The notes below the pieces were generated by a model. That model made no database searches. It was given only the letters and a program-made list of their open reading frames with translations, and had not been told where the DNA came from. Source: Euryarchaeota archaeon UBA126 (lineage in GTDB: Archaea > Thermoplasmatota > Poseidoniia > Poseidoniales > Thalassarchaeaceae). From it: a stretch of DNA of 7,010 nucleotides. The stretch covers positions 1 through 7,010 of the forward strand of contig DAMG01000026.1 in the NCBI GenBank assembly GCA_002497025.1. Reading direction: 5' to 3'. Position 1 is the first letter of the stretch. Each line of letters opens with the position of its first letter. Both the position numbers and the translations under genes were made by a program. Below, in pieces: positions 1 to 6,306 of the stretch.

Positions 1-576
1 TCCACATTTACAGGTAAGGCAGTCGCTAGTGGTCGCGCAACGGTTTACGCATCGATAGCATCTGCAATGAATGCACTTTCTGGACCGCTTCACGGCCGCG
101 CAAATCAAGCATGTTTAGAATTTGTACAAAGAATTGGGACCGACGACCCAGATGAAATCGAAGCTTTCGTCCGGGCTGAATTAGCAGCAAAGCGTCCAAT
201 ATTCGGTTTTGGTCACGGAGTTCTAAGGGCAGAAGACCCGAGAGCAAGATTGCTCATTGGACTAGGTGCAGAAGTTTGTCCTGATGATGAAAATTATCGC
301 ATTGTCAAAACCCTTCGAGAGGTCGTACCGCCTATTCTGAAAGAGCACCCCAAAATCAAGAATCCATACCCCAACGTCGATTTGGGTAGTGGTTCTCTAC
401 TGCATGCTATTGGATTCCGTAAACCTGAGTATTATACTACATTCTTTGGATGGGCAAGAGTTGCTGGTATATGCGCACAAATCATGGATGAGCGCAATGC
501 AAGAGATGGCAGGGGCACTCCGATTTACCGACCTAAGTACATCCCTAGGAATCAGCCTCACCGAAGACTAGAGTGA
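1..576 (+). CDS. gltA: Citrate synthase, C-terminal half (5' end cut by window edge)
   Basis: Condenses acetyl-CoA with oxaloacetate to citrate at the entry of the TCA cycle, in the cytoplasm. The frame is open from base 1, so the gene begins outside the window; the visible 191 residues are about half of a usual 370-430 residue enzyme. The three catalytic residues of the family are visible, numbered from base 1: His31 in GPLHG, His72 in GFGHG and Asp127 in NVD, followed by the large-helix region with GWARVAGICAQIMDE (about 149-163) and a C-terminal segment IYRPKYIPR typical of the family. The Met at base 67 lies inside the conserved core and is not the start. The stop is 8 bases from the convergent stop of the phosphodiesterase gene. 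2-methylcitrate synthase belongs to the same fold and cannot be excluded from this half, but no propionate genes are nearby. Confidence 0.95.
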   Translation, partial: STFTGKAVASGRATVYASIASAMNALSGPLHGRANQACLEFVQRIGTDDPDEIEAFVRAELAAKRPIFGFGHGVLRAEDPRARLLIGLGAEVCPDDENYRIVKTLREVVPPILKEHPKIKNPYPNVDLGSGSLLHAIGFRKPEYYTTFFGWARVAGICAQIMDERNARDGRGTPIYRPKYIPRNQPHRRLE

Positions 577-584
577 CGATTCAG

Positions 585-1700
585 TCAGTGGCCTTCACCA
601 GAACCTCGGTGCCCGATCAGCCTAGCACACCCCCAGGGTCTACCTTCATGCAAATCATTGGCCCATGACTCGGGGCTTCCGGACCAATTCCATTTTTCGG
701 CATCAGAAATTATAGCATCCTTTCGAACACTATCTGGCATTTCATGCCACATTGGTAGGGAACTTGCAGCCTCCAACAGAAGGTCTGGCCTTTCCAACAC
801 GTCAGCAGAGTTCAGTACCTTTTTCCATTCTTCATCCAAAGGTTGGCTAGCCGGTCGAGGCCAACGAACATCTCCATTCGGCAAACTATGGATAGTTGGA
901 TCGATTAAATCAGAAATTAAAGTAATTCCAGCATCCAACATAATTGCCTCGAGTTTTAGAGGTGCAGGCCAAACGTGCAATCCCATTTCTTGACTAACTC
1001 TGAATAAACGGTTGAGTCCTTTACCGGTAAGAGATACTGGCGCTCCTGGGTGAATGAACCTCTCCCATCCATGCAGGTAGTGTAGGGCCATTCCTACTAC
1101 TGGCATACCCTTTCGTCTGCGATCCTTAATTAGCCCCGAAACAGAATTTGAAACAAAATTTGGTGAACCTATCAATCGCTTTATTTTCGATTTACCCCAA
1201 GACCTCAGATGTGGAGATAACTGAGTATTTGGAAGTGTGACTCCGCTTTTCTTTACCGCCTCGGCAATTTGCGGAGAGAATCCGTAAATCATCGTCGAAC
1301 GCTTAGGCAACTCAAGGTTTTCCAACGAATCCTCTACCTTAGTCATCATCGATGCAAGATGGCTTGCATGGTCCGAAATTTTTGAAACAGGATGAGGCAC
1401 TTTCAATTCGATATTGACAGTTTTAGAGGAACTTTTCCATAATTCAGTAAATTCTGAACTGGCGAGTAAATCATCGAATCTGTTTACTCCTTTAGCTGCG
1501 ATTTCTTCACTATGCATAAGCTCAGGGCATCTTTGTTTTTTTGGTAACTTCTCTTCGAATAGATCGTCGTGCCAGAGCATCAATTCACCATCTATGCTTA
1601 GCCGTAAGTCGAGTTCAACACCATCGACAAATCTCATACCGTGTTCTAAGGCTTCAACAGAATTCTCCGTTGGACGGATCCAAGTCGAGTCTAGTGACAC
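585..1700 (-). CDS. Glycerophosphodiester phosphodiesterase family protein, apparently circularly permuted
   Basis: GDPD enzymes hydrolyse glycerophosphodiesters to glycerol phosphate and an alcohol. The 371-residue protein shows most of the GDPD barrel in order: PTENS (10-14), GVELDLRLSIDGELMLWHDD (27-46, with metal-binding Glu29/Asp31 and catalytic His44), NIELK (96-100, Glu98), a FSPQ strand (141-144) and the terminal strand GLHVWPAP...GITLISDLID (240-267). The usual N-terminal strand ending in HRG is missing; instead ARLIGHRGSGEGH (359-371) closes the protein. Residues 268-358 form a Trp-rich, probably helical linker. The start is GTG at 1700: codons upstream run to a TGA at 1740-1742 and contain no HRG and no ATG, and the next ATG (residue 22) would remove the ENS motif. 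A TATA-like box about 29 bases upstream and no Shine-Dalgarno suggest a leaderless mRNA. No signal peptide is seen, so it is probably cytoplasmic. Family assignment is firm; activity and substrate are inferred. Confidence 0.88.
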   Translation of the reverse strand: MSLDSTWIRPTENSVEALEHGMRFVDGVELDLRLSIDGELMLWHDDLFEEKLPKKQRCPELMHSEEIAAKGVNRFDDLLASSEFTELWKSSSKTVNIELKVPHPVSKISDHASHLASMMTKVEDSLENLELPKRSTMIYGFSPQIAEAVKKSGVTLPNTQLSPHLRSWGKSKIKRLIGSPNFVSNSVSGLIKDRRRKGMPVVGMALHYLHGWERFIHPGAPVSLTGKGLNRLFRVSQEMGLHVWPAPLKLEAIMLDAGITLISDLIDPTIHSLPNGDVRWPRPASQPLDEEWKKVLNSADVLERPDLLLEAASSLPMWHEMPDSVRKDAIISDAEKWNWSGSPESWANDLHEGRPWGCARLIGHRGSGEGH

Positions 1701-1707
1701 ATGTTCT

Positions 1708-1717
1708 CGAGCGCTCG
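1708..1717. repeat. Perfect 10-bp palindrome in the divergent promoter region
   Basis: CGAGCGCTCG equals its own reverse complement. It lies 8 bases upstream of the GTG of the phosphodiesterase gene, between that start and its TATA-like box, which is where an archaeal repressor could block polymerase. An operator role is inference; a palindrome this short may be chance. Confidence 0.4.
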
Positions 1718-1722
1718 GAGGG

Positions 1723-1733
1723 TATTGAATAAG
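1723..1733 (-). promoter_or_regulatory. Probable TATA box of the phosphodiesterase gene
   Basis: On the minus strand this AT-rich stretch reads CTTATTCAATA. Its centre is about 29 bases upstream of the GTG at 1700, the distance expected from archaeal TATA box to transcription start, so the transcript would begin at or within a few bases of the start codon (leaderless). No Shine-Dalgarno is present. The match to the TATA consensus is imperfect. Confidence 0.4.
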
Positions 1734-1775
1734 CCGTATTCACCACTAGTTATGCCGCCCTAATGCTCATACCCC

Positions 1776-1782
1776 TATACAT
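1776..1782 (+). promoter_or_regulatory. Probable TATA box of the MFS transporter gene
   Basis: TATACAT is centred about 26 bases upstream of the GTG at 1805, the archaeal TATA-to-start spacing for a leaderless mRNA. It lies inside the extra codons that would be read if translation began at the ATG at 1763, and so argues for the GTG start. Confidence 0.45.
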
Positions 1783-1804
1783 CGCCGCGAGAGTAGGTGA
1801 AGAT

Positions 1805-3589
1805 GTGTCAGAGACAGTAGAATTGGATAAACAATCAGACCCACAGGCAGTGAAAGGATACGCTTTCTACGATTGGGGTAAGTCTGCTTTTGAGACTTCA
1901 GTCACAGTTGCAGTATTGCCAGCATGGTATGCTTATCTTTTCTTGGAAGCAAATGGTTTGACAACTGAAATTGGTTCAATAGAAATGACAGGTGACGCCA
2001 TATGGTCATTTTCAGTAGCAATAGGTACACTGATGGTTGCAATAGTTAGTCCGTCTTTAGGAGTAATTGCCGACCGTCGTCGAATCAAAATGTGGTGGTT
2101 AAGAATACTCACTTACGTTGGTGCAGGAGGTACCTTCTTGCTCGCCTTTGCACCTGTTTTACCCATTGACACCCAATGGCTTTGGCTGATGGTCTGTTTC
2201 ATGATTGCAAATATTGGTCTCAATGGTGCTGGAGTGTTTTACAATGCTTTACTGCCCCACATGGGTGCAGATGATGAAATGGATAGAATCTCCAATCTCG
2301 CATTTGCTGCTGGATATGCGGGAGGTGGTATACTTTTGATTGTCCACCTCGTAATGGTGCTATTTTTGTCCGGTGATTGGGTAATTCCCTTTGTTATGGC
2401 TTCCTCTGCTGCTTGGTGGTATGGTTTTGCCTTACTGACATTCAAATGGGTACCCGAGCCTCCAATCAAGGATGAAATGGATGCCCTTGGCTTTAGGGAG
2501 TCAGCAGGCTTGGCATTGAAAGAAATACGAAAGACGATTTCAGAGGTACATAAATTCCGTACTTTGTTCATTTACATGCTTGCATATTTCTTCTTTATTG
2601 ATGGAATCAACAGTGTAACAGCACTAGGTGGAATCTTCGGAACAACAGTACTAGGAGTGAGTACTATTGGACTGATTGGTACAATAGTTTTGATTCAAGT
2701 AGTTGGTGCTCCATCTGCTATTGGATTTACTGTACTCGCAAAGAAGTTAGGGACGAAGTCAGCACTAAATGTGGCATTGGTAGGCTGGGTAGTGTTATGC
2801 TTCGCAGCTCTTTCTTTTGCTCCCTTGGAGTATTCAAAACATTCAGACTACCAAGTGCAAATTGAGGAAATCGATGGGGAATGGCATTACACGCCACATT
2901 CTGGCCTCGTCGGAACTCCTATTGCTGTTGAGGAAGGAGGCGATGAGCAACTATGGGCTGCAGAGATACTATCCACTTATGGTATAGTAATCATAGACGA
3001 TAATTACAAAGATTCTGTAGTTTACAAATGGGCTGGTTTTGATGAAAATGATGCATCAGTTACTTTGAACCTAGGAACTATTGACGCTACCTCTCTTGAA
3101 TCTCTAATGGCTTCCTTCGAGGATACAAGGTTCTCAATAAGTCAAAAAGGAGGGGTAAGCATTGTTGGTATTGATCATCCGACTAACCTTGGTGATGGAA
3201 AATTAGACTTCATCCCTGAGACTGTTAGGAGCAATCTTTGGGAGCCTTTGGGCCTAAATGTCACCATCCAATTTGCAATCCTTGGAACTGCAATGGGTAC
3301 ACTACTAGGGGGCTCTCAAGGACTCGCTAGAAGCCTTTTTGGTCAGATGGTTCCCGAATCTAGAAGCGCAGAATTCTTTGGCTTCTTTGGTTTCTTTGGA
3401 AAGGTGGCTGCATTCATCGGTCCATTACTGTACGGGCTTATGACTGTGATGTTTGACAGCAGAGTGGGAATACTTTCCATTGCTATGTTAATCCTAATTG
3501 GCGCAGTCATGATGAGATGGGTAGACGTAGATGAAGGTCGAAAGGACGCCATGGAAGAAGATGCACGAAACCGTGGAATCGACCTCTGA
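1805..3589 (+). CDS. MFS transporter of the UMF1/Atg22-like family with a large extracytoplasmic insert
   Basis: Integral membrane protein of the major facilitator superfamily; substrate unknown (yeast Atg22 exports amino acids from the vacuole). Family marks, numbered from the GTG at 1805: YDWGKSAFE near the N-terminus (22-30), the loop 2-3 signature GVIADRRR (86-93), and GGSQGLARS (502-510) followed by ESRSAEFFG (518-526) and a GK...GPLLYG helix. About twelve hydrophobic helices can be traced, nine before and three after an acidic, soluble segment at about 343-486. Length is 594 residues against the usual 400-450, the insert explaining the excess. An in-frame ATG at 1763 would add 14 residues (608 total); GTG 1805 is preferred because TATACAT lies 26 bases upstream and neither start has a clear Shine-Dalgarno. 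The gene is divergent from the phosphodiesterase gene and converges on tatC with one base between stop codons. Confidence 0.88.
   Translation: MSETVELDKQSDPQAVKGYAFYDWGKSAFETSVTVAVLPAWYAYLFLEANGLTTEIGSIEMTGDAIWSFSVAIGTLMVAIVSPSLGVIADRRRIKMWWLRILTYVGAGGTFLLAFAPVLPIDTQWLWLMVCFMIANIGLNGAGVFYNALLPHMGADDEMDRISNLAFAAGYAGGGILLIVHLVMVLFLSGDWVIPFVMASSAAWWYGFALLTFKWVPEPPIKDEMDALGFRESAGLALKEIRKTISEVHKFRTLFIYMLAYFFFIDGINSVTALGGIFGTTVLGVSTIGLIGTIVLIQVVGAPSAIGFTVLAKKLGTKSALNVALVGWVVLCFAALSFAPLEYSKHSDYQVQIEEIDGEWHYTPHSGLVGTPIAVEEGGDEQLWAAEILSTYGIVIIDDNYKDSVVYKWAGFDENDASVTLNLGTIDATSLESLMASFEDTRFSISQKGGVSIVGIDHPTNLGDGKLDFIPETVRSNLWEPLGLNVTIQFAILGTAMGTLLGGSQGLARSLFGQMVPESRSAEFFGFFGFFGKVAAFIGPLLYGLMTVMFDSRVGILSIAMLILIGAVMMRWVDVDEGRKDAMEEDARNRGIDL
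3374..3400 (+). repeat. Three tandem 9-bp coding repeats (Phe-Phe-Gly x3)
   Basis: TTCTTTGGN occurs three times in a row, differing only in the last base (C, T, A), in frame with the MFS transporter. It encodes FFGFFGFFG at the family's conserved EFFG site leading into the next helix. Relatives usually have one FFG here, so it may be a small repeat expansion or convergent residue choice. Confidence 0.6.
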
Positions 3590-3590
3590 G

Positions 3591-4391
3591 CTAATTACGA
3601 CTGGTGATTCGCTCTAGCAATAGAGCAACCTCTAGAATAACTAGCATAGGACCCCCGATTAGGAACATCGAGAGTGGGTCTGGTGGGGAGACAAATGCAC
3701 CAAACACAGCCGCTCCAAACCACAGAAATGAACGGTTATCAGTTACGATATTCCTATCTAATACTCCTGCTCTAATCAGCATAACAAGAACCAATGGAAT
3801 TTGAAAACTTACTATCGAACCTATGTATAGTCCTATGATGAATCCTATCCAAGATCGTAACTGCCAAGTCGAATCTAATCCGGTCGTGCTAGCATCTTGT
3901 GCTAGGTAATCTAACAAGAATGGGATAAGTATCTCATGCGCATAAACAAATCCTAGTGTTCCTAGAAATAATATACTCAAAATTGCGAAACTAAGTCTTG
4001 CATATCCTCCTGTACTAGACTCAATCGCAACTCGCTTTCCTTCAGCGATTATTTTTCGACCATTAAATGCAAGATCGCACATTAATGTGACAGCGAATGC
4101 AAAGAGCGCAATTTGGCTCGCAATTCTGAGTTTTAGAAGAATAATTTCCATGGGTTGGAGAACTATAATCTCAACACCAATTGGACGATACCCCTCGGCA
4201 TCTAGTAGAATTTCAATCATCCATTCTGCTATTGGATAACCGATAATAAACGCAAAGAAGAAGACCCCAACAAGTAGCACCGCTCTGACTCTTAGGTGAT
4301 TGAAAACCGCCCTAATTTCTGCTCGAGGTAGCAGGTCTCCGGATTCTTCCACGATACCCGGTAGAGAATCATGTAGGTGAATGATTCGCAA
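3591..4391 (-). CDS. tatC: Sec-independent protein translocase subunit TatC (divergent)
   Basis: TatC is the membrane subunit that recognises twin-arginine signal peptides and exports folded proteins with TatA/TatB-type partners. The 266 residues show the family order: a basic first cytoplasmic segment FNHLRVR (30-36), TM1, an external loop with VLQPMEIILLKL (77-88), a second cytoplasmic loop ending EGKR (117-120), GFVYAHEILIPF (147-158), SFQIPLVLVML (195-205) and the hallmark SPPDPLS (235-241) before the last helix ending in LLLER. About six hydrophobic segments fit. Two usually conserved acidic positions differ: His32 where ELR-type sequences have Glu, and Gln197 in place of the FE of the fifth-helix motif. 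The start is uncertain: the longest frame begins with TTG at 4391, while GTG at 4352 (residue 14) keeps the whole fold. It lies 28 bases after the DRG gene on the same strand, with no tatA in the window. Confidence 0.9.
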   Translation of the reverse strand: MRIIHLHDSLPGIVEESGDLLPRAEIRAVFNHLRVRAVLLVGVFFFAFIIGYPIAEWMIEILLDAEGYRPIGVEIIVLQPMEIILLKLRIASQIALFAFAVTLMCDLAFNGRKIIAEGKRVAIESSTGGYARLSFAILSILFLGTLGFVYAHEILIPFLLDYLAQDASTTGLDSTWQLRSWIGFIIGLYIGSIVSFQIPLVLVMLIRAGVLDRNIVTDNRSFLWFGAAVFGAFVSPPDPLSMFLIGGPMLVILEVALLLERITSRN

Positions 4392-4412
4392 GCGATGAAC
4401 TGTTAATTTGGT

Positions 4413-4419
4413 AGAAAAA
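4413..4419 (-). terminator. Possible U-tract terminator after the DRG gene
   Basis: The minus strand reads TTTTTCT immediately after the DRG stop codon. Archaeal RNA polymerase can stop at such T-runs without a hairpin. It is short and may only partly terminate, leaving tatC co-transcribed. Confidence 0.25.
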
Positions 4420-5535
4420 TCACTTTCTTACAATAATTGTCAACAAATCTTCATCCTTCAATAGATGGTCTAGGCCAACTCTTTGCCAATCGAATTTTGC
4501 ACTCGGGCCCTTTACTCTAGCATAGCGGAATTTCCTCTCAAAATCTCGATGTAATTTAACGCAAACATCTCTGACTGTGGAGGTGTCCTTGACGATGAGT
4601 GGTTCGACTAAATCCGCATCTTGCCCTTGTGGCTTGAGATAAATTGACATGAAGTGTAAGTTATCGAAAATGAAGTCCTTCATTTCCTCAATACCTTGAC
4701 CTGTTTTTGCCGAAACGGGCAATACAGGCCAATCTTTCGGTAACATATCTCTAGACTTCTTGAGGTCCTTATCTGTGGCGAGATCAACCTTGTTTAGAAC
4801 CACAACGGCATCGGAGTAGATTCGATTCCCTGCAAGTGTGTCTACGATGTGATCATCCGTTACATCAGTTCTGAGAGTGACGTTTGCTGAAACAATCCCG
4901 AAACTCCGAATTATAGCTTGAATCTCCTCTTCGGTTAGATTGGTTTGTTCAAGGGTCGATCGTACTACAATTCCTCCTCTTTCGGTTCTATCGACGAAAA
5001 CCTGAGGTTTGGGCTGATTCAACCTCATCCCTGATCTCCACAGTTCCATGTCTAGAATATCAAAATGTGAATCTTGGAAAGGATCTACAACATACAACAC
5101 CATGTCACAGCTCCGAATGACATTGAGAATTTCTCGTCCTCTTCCTTTTCCTTCAGCAGCGCCCTTAATTAGACCTGGAAGGTCAAGAATTTGGATTGTA
5201 GCACCTCGATGATGTAGTACTCCTGGAATACAGGTTAAGGTAGTAAATGCGAAGTTACCAGTATCTGACTCAACATCTGTTAATTGTGAAATTAAACTAG
5301 ATTTTCCAACACTAGGGAATCCGACTAGAGCGACCGAGGCATCCCCTGATTTCTTGACTTCGAATCCAGGTCCTCCACCACTTGATTTGGCGTGAGCTTG
5401 TGCTTTCTCTTGTCTTTCCCTAAGTGCGGCAATCTTTGCCTTTAATTTTCCAATATGGCCCTGAGTGGCTTTGTTGTATTTTGTTTTAGAAATCTCTTCT
5501 TCAAGAGACTTGATTTGCTCATCAATGGTAGCCAT
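4420..5535 (-). CDS. drg: DRG-family (Obg-like) GTP-binding protein with TGS domain
   Basis: Ribosome-associated GTPase of the developmentally regulated GTP-binding (DRG) family, conserved in archaea and eukaryotes and linked to translation. The 371 residues match the family's usual length and order: an N-terminal helical region with NKATQGHIGKLKAKIAALRE (21-40), a glycine-rich hinge, G1 GFPSVGKSS (72-80), the EFTTLTCIPG-like G2 region FAFTTLTCIPG (95-105), G3 DLPG (118-121) with GKGRGRE, an inserted S5D2L-like region (about 165-235), G4 NKVD (248-251), G5 SAK (275-277) and a C-terminal TGS domain (about 295-371). All GTP-binding motifs are intact. The ATG at 5535 is chosen over the GTG three codons upstream (5544) because it begins the conserved helical region and has GGAG 8 bases upstream, which overlaps the GTG. 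It is the first gene of a probable drg-tatC unit and is divergent from the 5674 gene. Confidence 0.96.
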   Translation of the reverse strand: MATIDEQIKSLEEEISKTKYNKATQGHIGKLKAKIAALRERQEKAQAHAKSSGGGPGFEVKKSGDASVALVGFPSVGKSSLISQLTDVESDTGNFAFTTLTCIPGVLHHRGATIQILDLPGLIKGAAEGKGRGREILNVIRSCDMVLYVVDPFQDSHFDILDMELWRSGMRLNQPKPQVFVDRTERGGIVVRSTLEQTNLTEEEIQAIIRSFGIVSANVTLRTDVTDDHIVDTLAGNRIYSDAVVVLNKVDLATDKDLKKSRDMLPKDWPVLPVSAKTGQGIEEMKDFIFDNLHFMSIYLKPQGQDADLVEPLIVKDTSTVRDVCVKLHRDFERKFRYARVKGPSAKFDWQRVGLDHLLKDEDLLTIIVRK

Positions 5536-5543
5536 GACGAACA

Positions 5544-5550
5544 CTCCTAC
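5544..5550 (-). promoter_or_regulatory. Shine-Dalgarno site deciding the DRG start
   Basis: The minus strand reads GTAGGAG, ending 8 bases before the ATG at 5535. It overlaps the in-frame GTG at 5544, which therefore is unlikely to be the start. Confidence 0.65.
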
Positions 5551-5664
5551 CCCCGTAGTGGGTGATTCTATGCGCTAGGGTGGAGTTCTTCAATTCGATG
5601 TAGCGATTAGCCGTAAAAGGTAGGAAGCGAGGATTGATGATGGGCGACTCACAGGGTAGGTTGG
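5551..5664. other. Divergent intergenic region between the DRG gene and the acidic protein gene
   Basis: This stretch must carry both promoters. Weak TATA-like candidates are CATAGAATC on the minus strand (5564-5572) for the DRG gene and GTAAAAGG on the plus strand (5613-5620) for the other gene; neither is convincing. A minus-strand open frame crossing it has no start signal or family resemblance. No tRNA-like T-loop or cloverleaf was found. Confidence 0.4.
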
Positions 5665-5670
5665 GGTGAG
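5665..5670 (+). promoter_or_regulatory. Probable ribosome binding site of the 5674 gene
   Basis: GGTGAG lies 3 bases before the ATG at 5674 and is preceded by two further G residues. It supports this ATG over the in-frame ATG at 5731. Confidence 0.45.
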
Positions 5671-5673
5671 ACA

Positions 5674-6306
5674 ATGGTCGACGTAATTCTTCGACTGATT
5701 GACTCAAATGCTCTCAATCGATTACGCTCAATGAGTATAGAGCAACTTGTACTGGCTTTTGAGAGTGGACGTCTTGGAGACGAGAGACCGGCGGGAGACC
5801 CTCGTTTTCATCGGGGTTTTTCTGTTGATATCGAAGGTGATTTTTTGGAATGGGCGGACAAATCCAGTGGCAACCTAGATGCAGCATCCTCATTGATTCT
5901 TTGTGATTGGTCCAGCGTTGCTGAATGGAGGTGCTGGGATGGCAGATTATTTCTCTACATCGAACCAATTATTGAGGAGAGTTTTGAGGATACAGATGAA
6001 TTCCTAAATGCGGATGTTTGGCAGAGACTAACTTCTATTCTCTCTACTAAAGATCGACAGTCATACTCGGAATCAGTCATCTTAGATTGGATGAAAAGAA
6101 GAGAACACCTTGGAGATACTTTGAACCCTGATGAAGACCCCCGTATTCTACCCACAATGGAATCCCATAAATCGCTGACAGAGAGCTTATTTGATTTTAT
6201 TGAATTGTCAAAAGAAGATGGTCTGAATTTGTTAATAGGTCGAGAATATTTAGAACCAGAAGAATGGCTTTTGGATGGGGAAAAATTAGCGGAGGCCATT
6301 GCATGA
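5674..6306 (+). CDS. Uncharacterised acidic protein coupled to the NMN adenylyltransferase gene
   Basis: A 210-residue protein not recognised as any family. It is strongly acidic, especially residues 99-112 and the C-terminal third, and unusually rich in tryptophan (seven, including AEWRCW and CDWSS around 74-88). It has no signal peptide and no hydrophobic segment long enough to cross a membrane, so it is probably cytoplasmic. The middle (about 50-100) looks like alternating strands, and the C-terminal part is helical with charged faces. ATG 5674 is chosen for the GGTGAG upstream; ATG 5731 (residue 20) is a possible later start. Its stop overlaps the next start in an ATGA, so the two proteins are made together and may act together, for instance as a partner or regulator of NAD synthesis; this is inference from position alone. 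Confidence 0.75.
   Translation: MVDVILRLIDSNALNRLRSMSIEQLVLAFESGRLGDERPAGDPRFHRGFSVDIEGDFLEWADKSSGNLDAASSLILCDWSSVAEWRCWDGRLFLYIEPIIEESFEDTDEFLNADVWQRLTSILSTKDRQSYSESVILDWMKRREHLGDTLNPDEDPRILPTMESHKSLTESLFDFIELSKEDGLNLLIGREYLEPEEWLLDGEKLAEAIA
6291..6295 (+). promoter_or_regulatory. Shine-Dalgarno site deciding the nadM start
   Basis: GGAGG lies 7 bases upstream of the ATG at 6303, inside the 3' end of the preceding gene. With the ATGA overlap it indicates coupled translation from 6303, not from the in-frame ATG at 6264, which has no such site and would add 13 residues unlike the family. Confidence 0.75.

Noticed and set aside
658..993. Plus-strand open frame of 111 codons opposite the phosphodiesterase gene
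   Set aside because: It is antisense to a clearly conserved protein and shows no recognisable motif, so it is a shadow; the same holds for the other overlapping frames in the window.
585..1700. GDPD gene as a frameshifted or broken pseudogene
   Set aside because: One uninterrupted 371-codon frame holds every barrel motif and a full C-terminal HRG strand, with no HRG in frame upstream of the start, so displacement fits better than decay.
1763..1804. Extra N-terminal codons from the ATG at 1763 of the MFS gene
   Set aside because: They contain the TATACAT box positioned for a start at GTG 1805, no Shine-Dalgarno precedes the ATG, and the added peptide is not part of the family. A weak TATA-like GTATTC near 1736 leaves some doubt.
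5536..5673. tRNA or structured RNA in the divergent region
   Set aside because: GTTC-like strings occur but no T-loop, D-loop or acceptor pairing could be assembled on either strand.
5522..5707. Small minus-strand open frame of 61 codons across the divergent region
   Set aside because: It overlaps the start of two well-supported genes, has no ribosome site and no family resemblance.
6264..6302. Longer nadM start at ATG 6264
   Set aside because: It lies within the upstream gene without a ribosome site, while ATG 6303 has GGAGG at 7 bases and an ATGA overlap.
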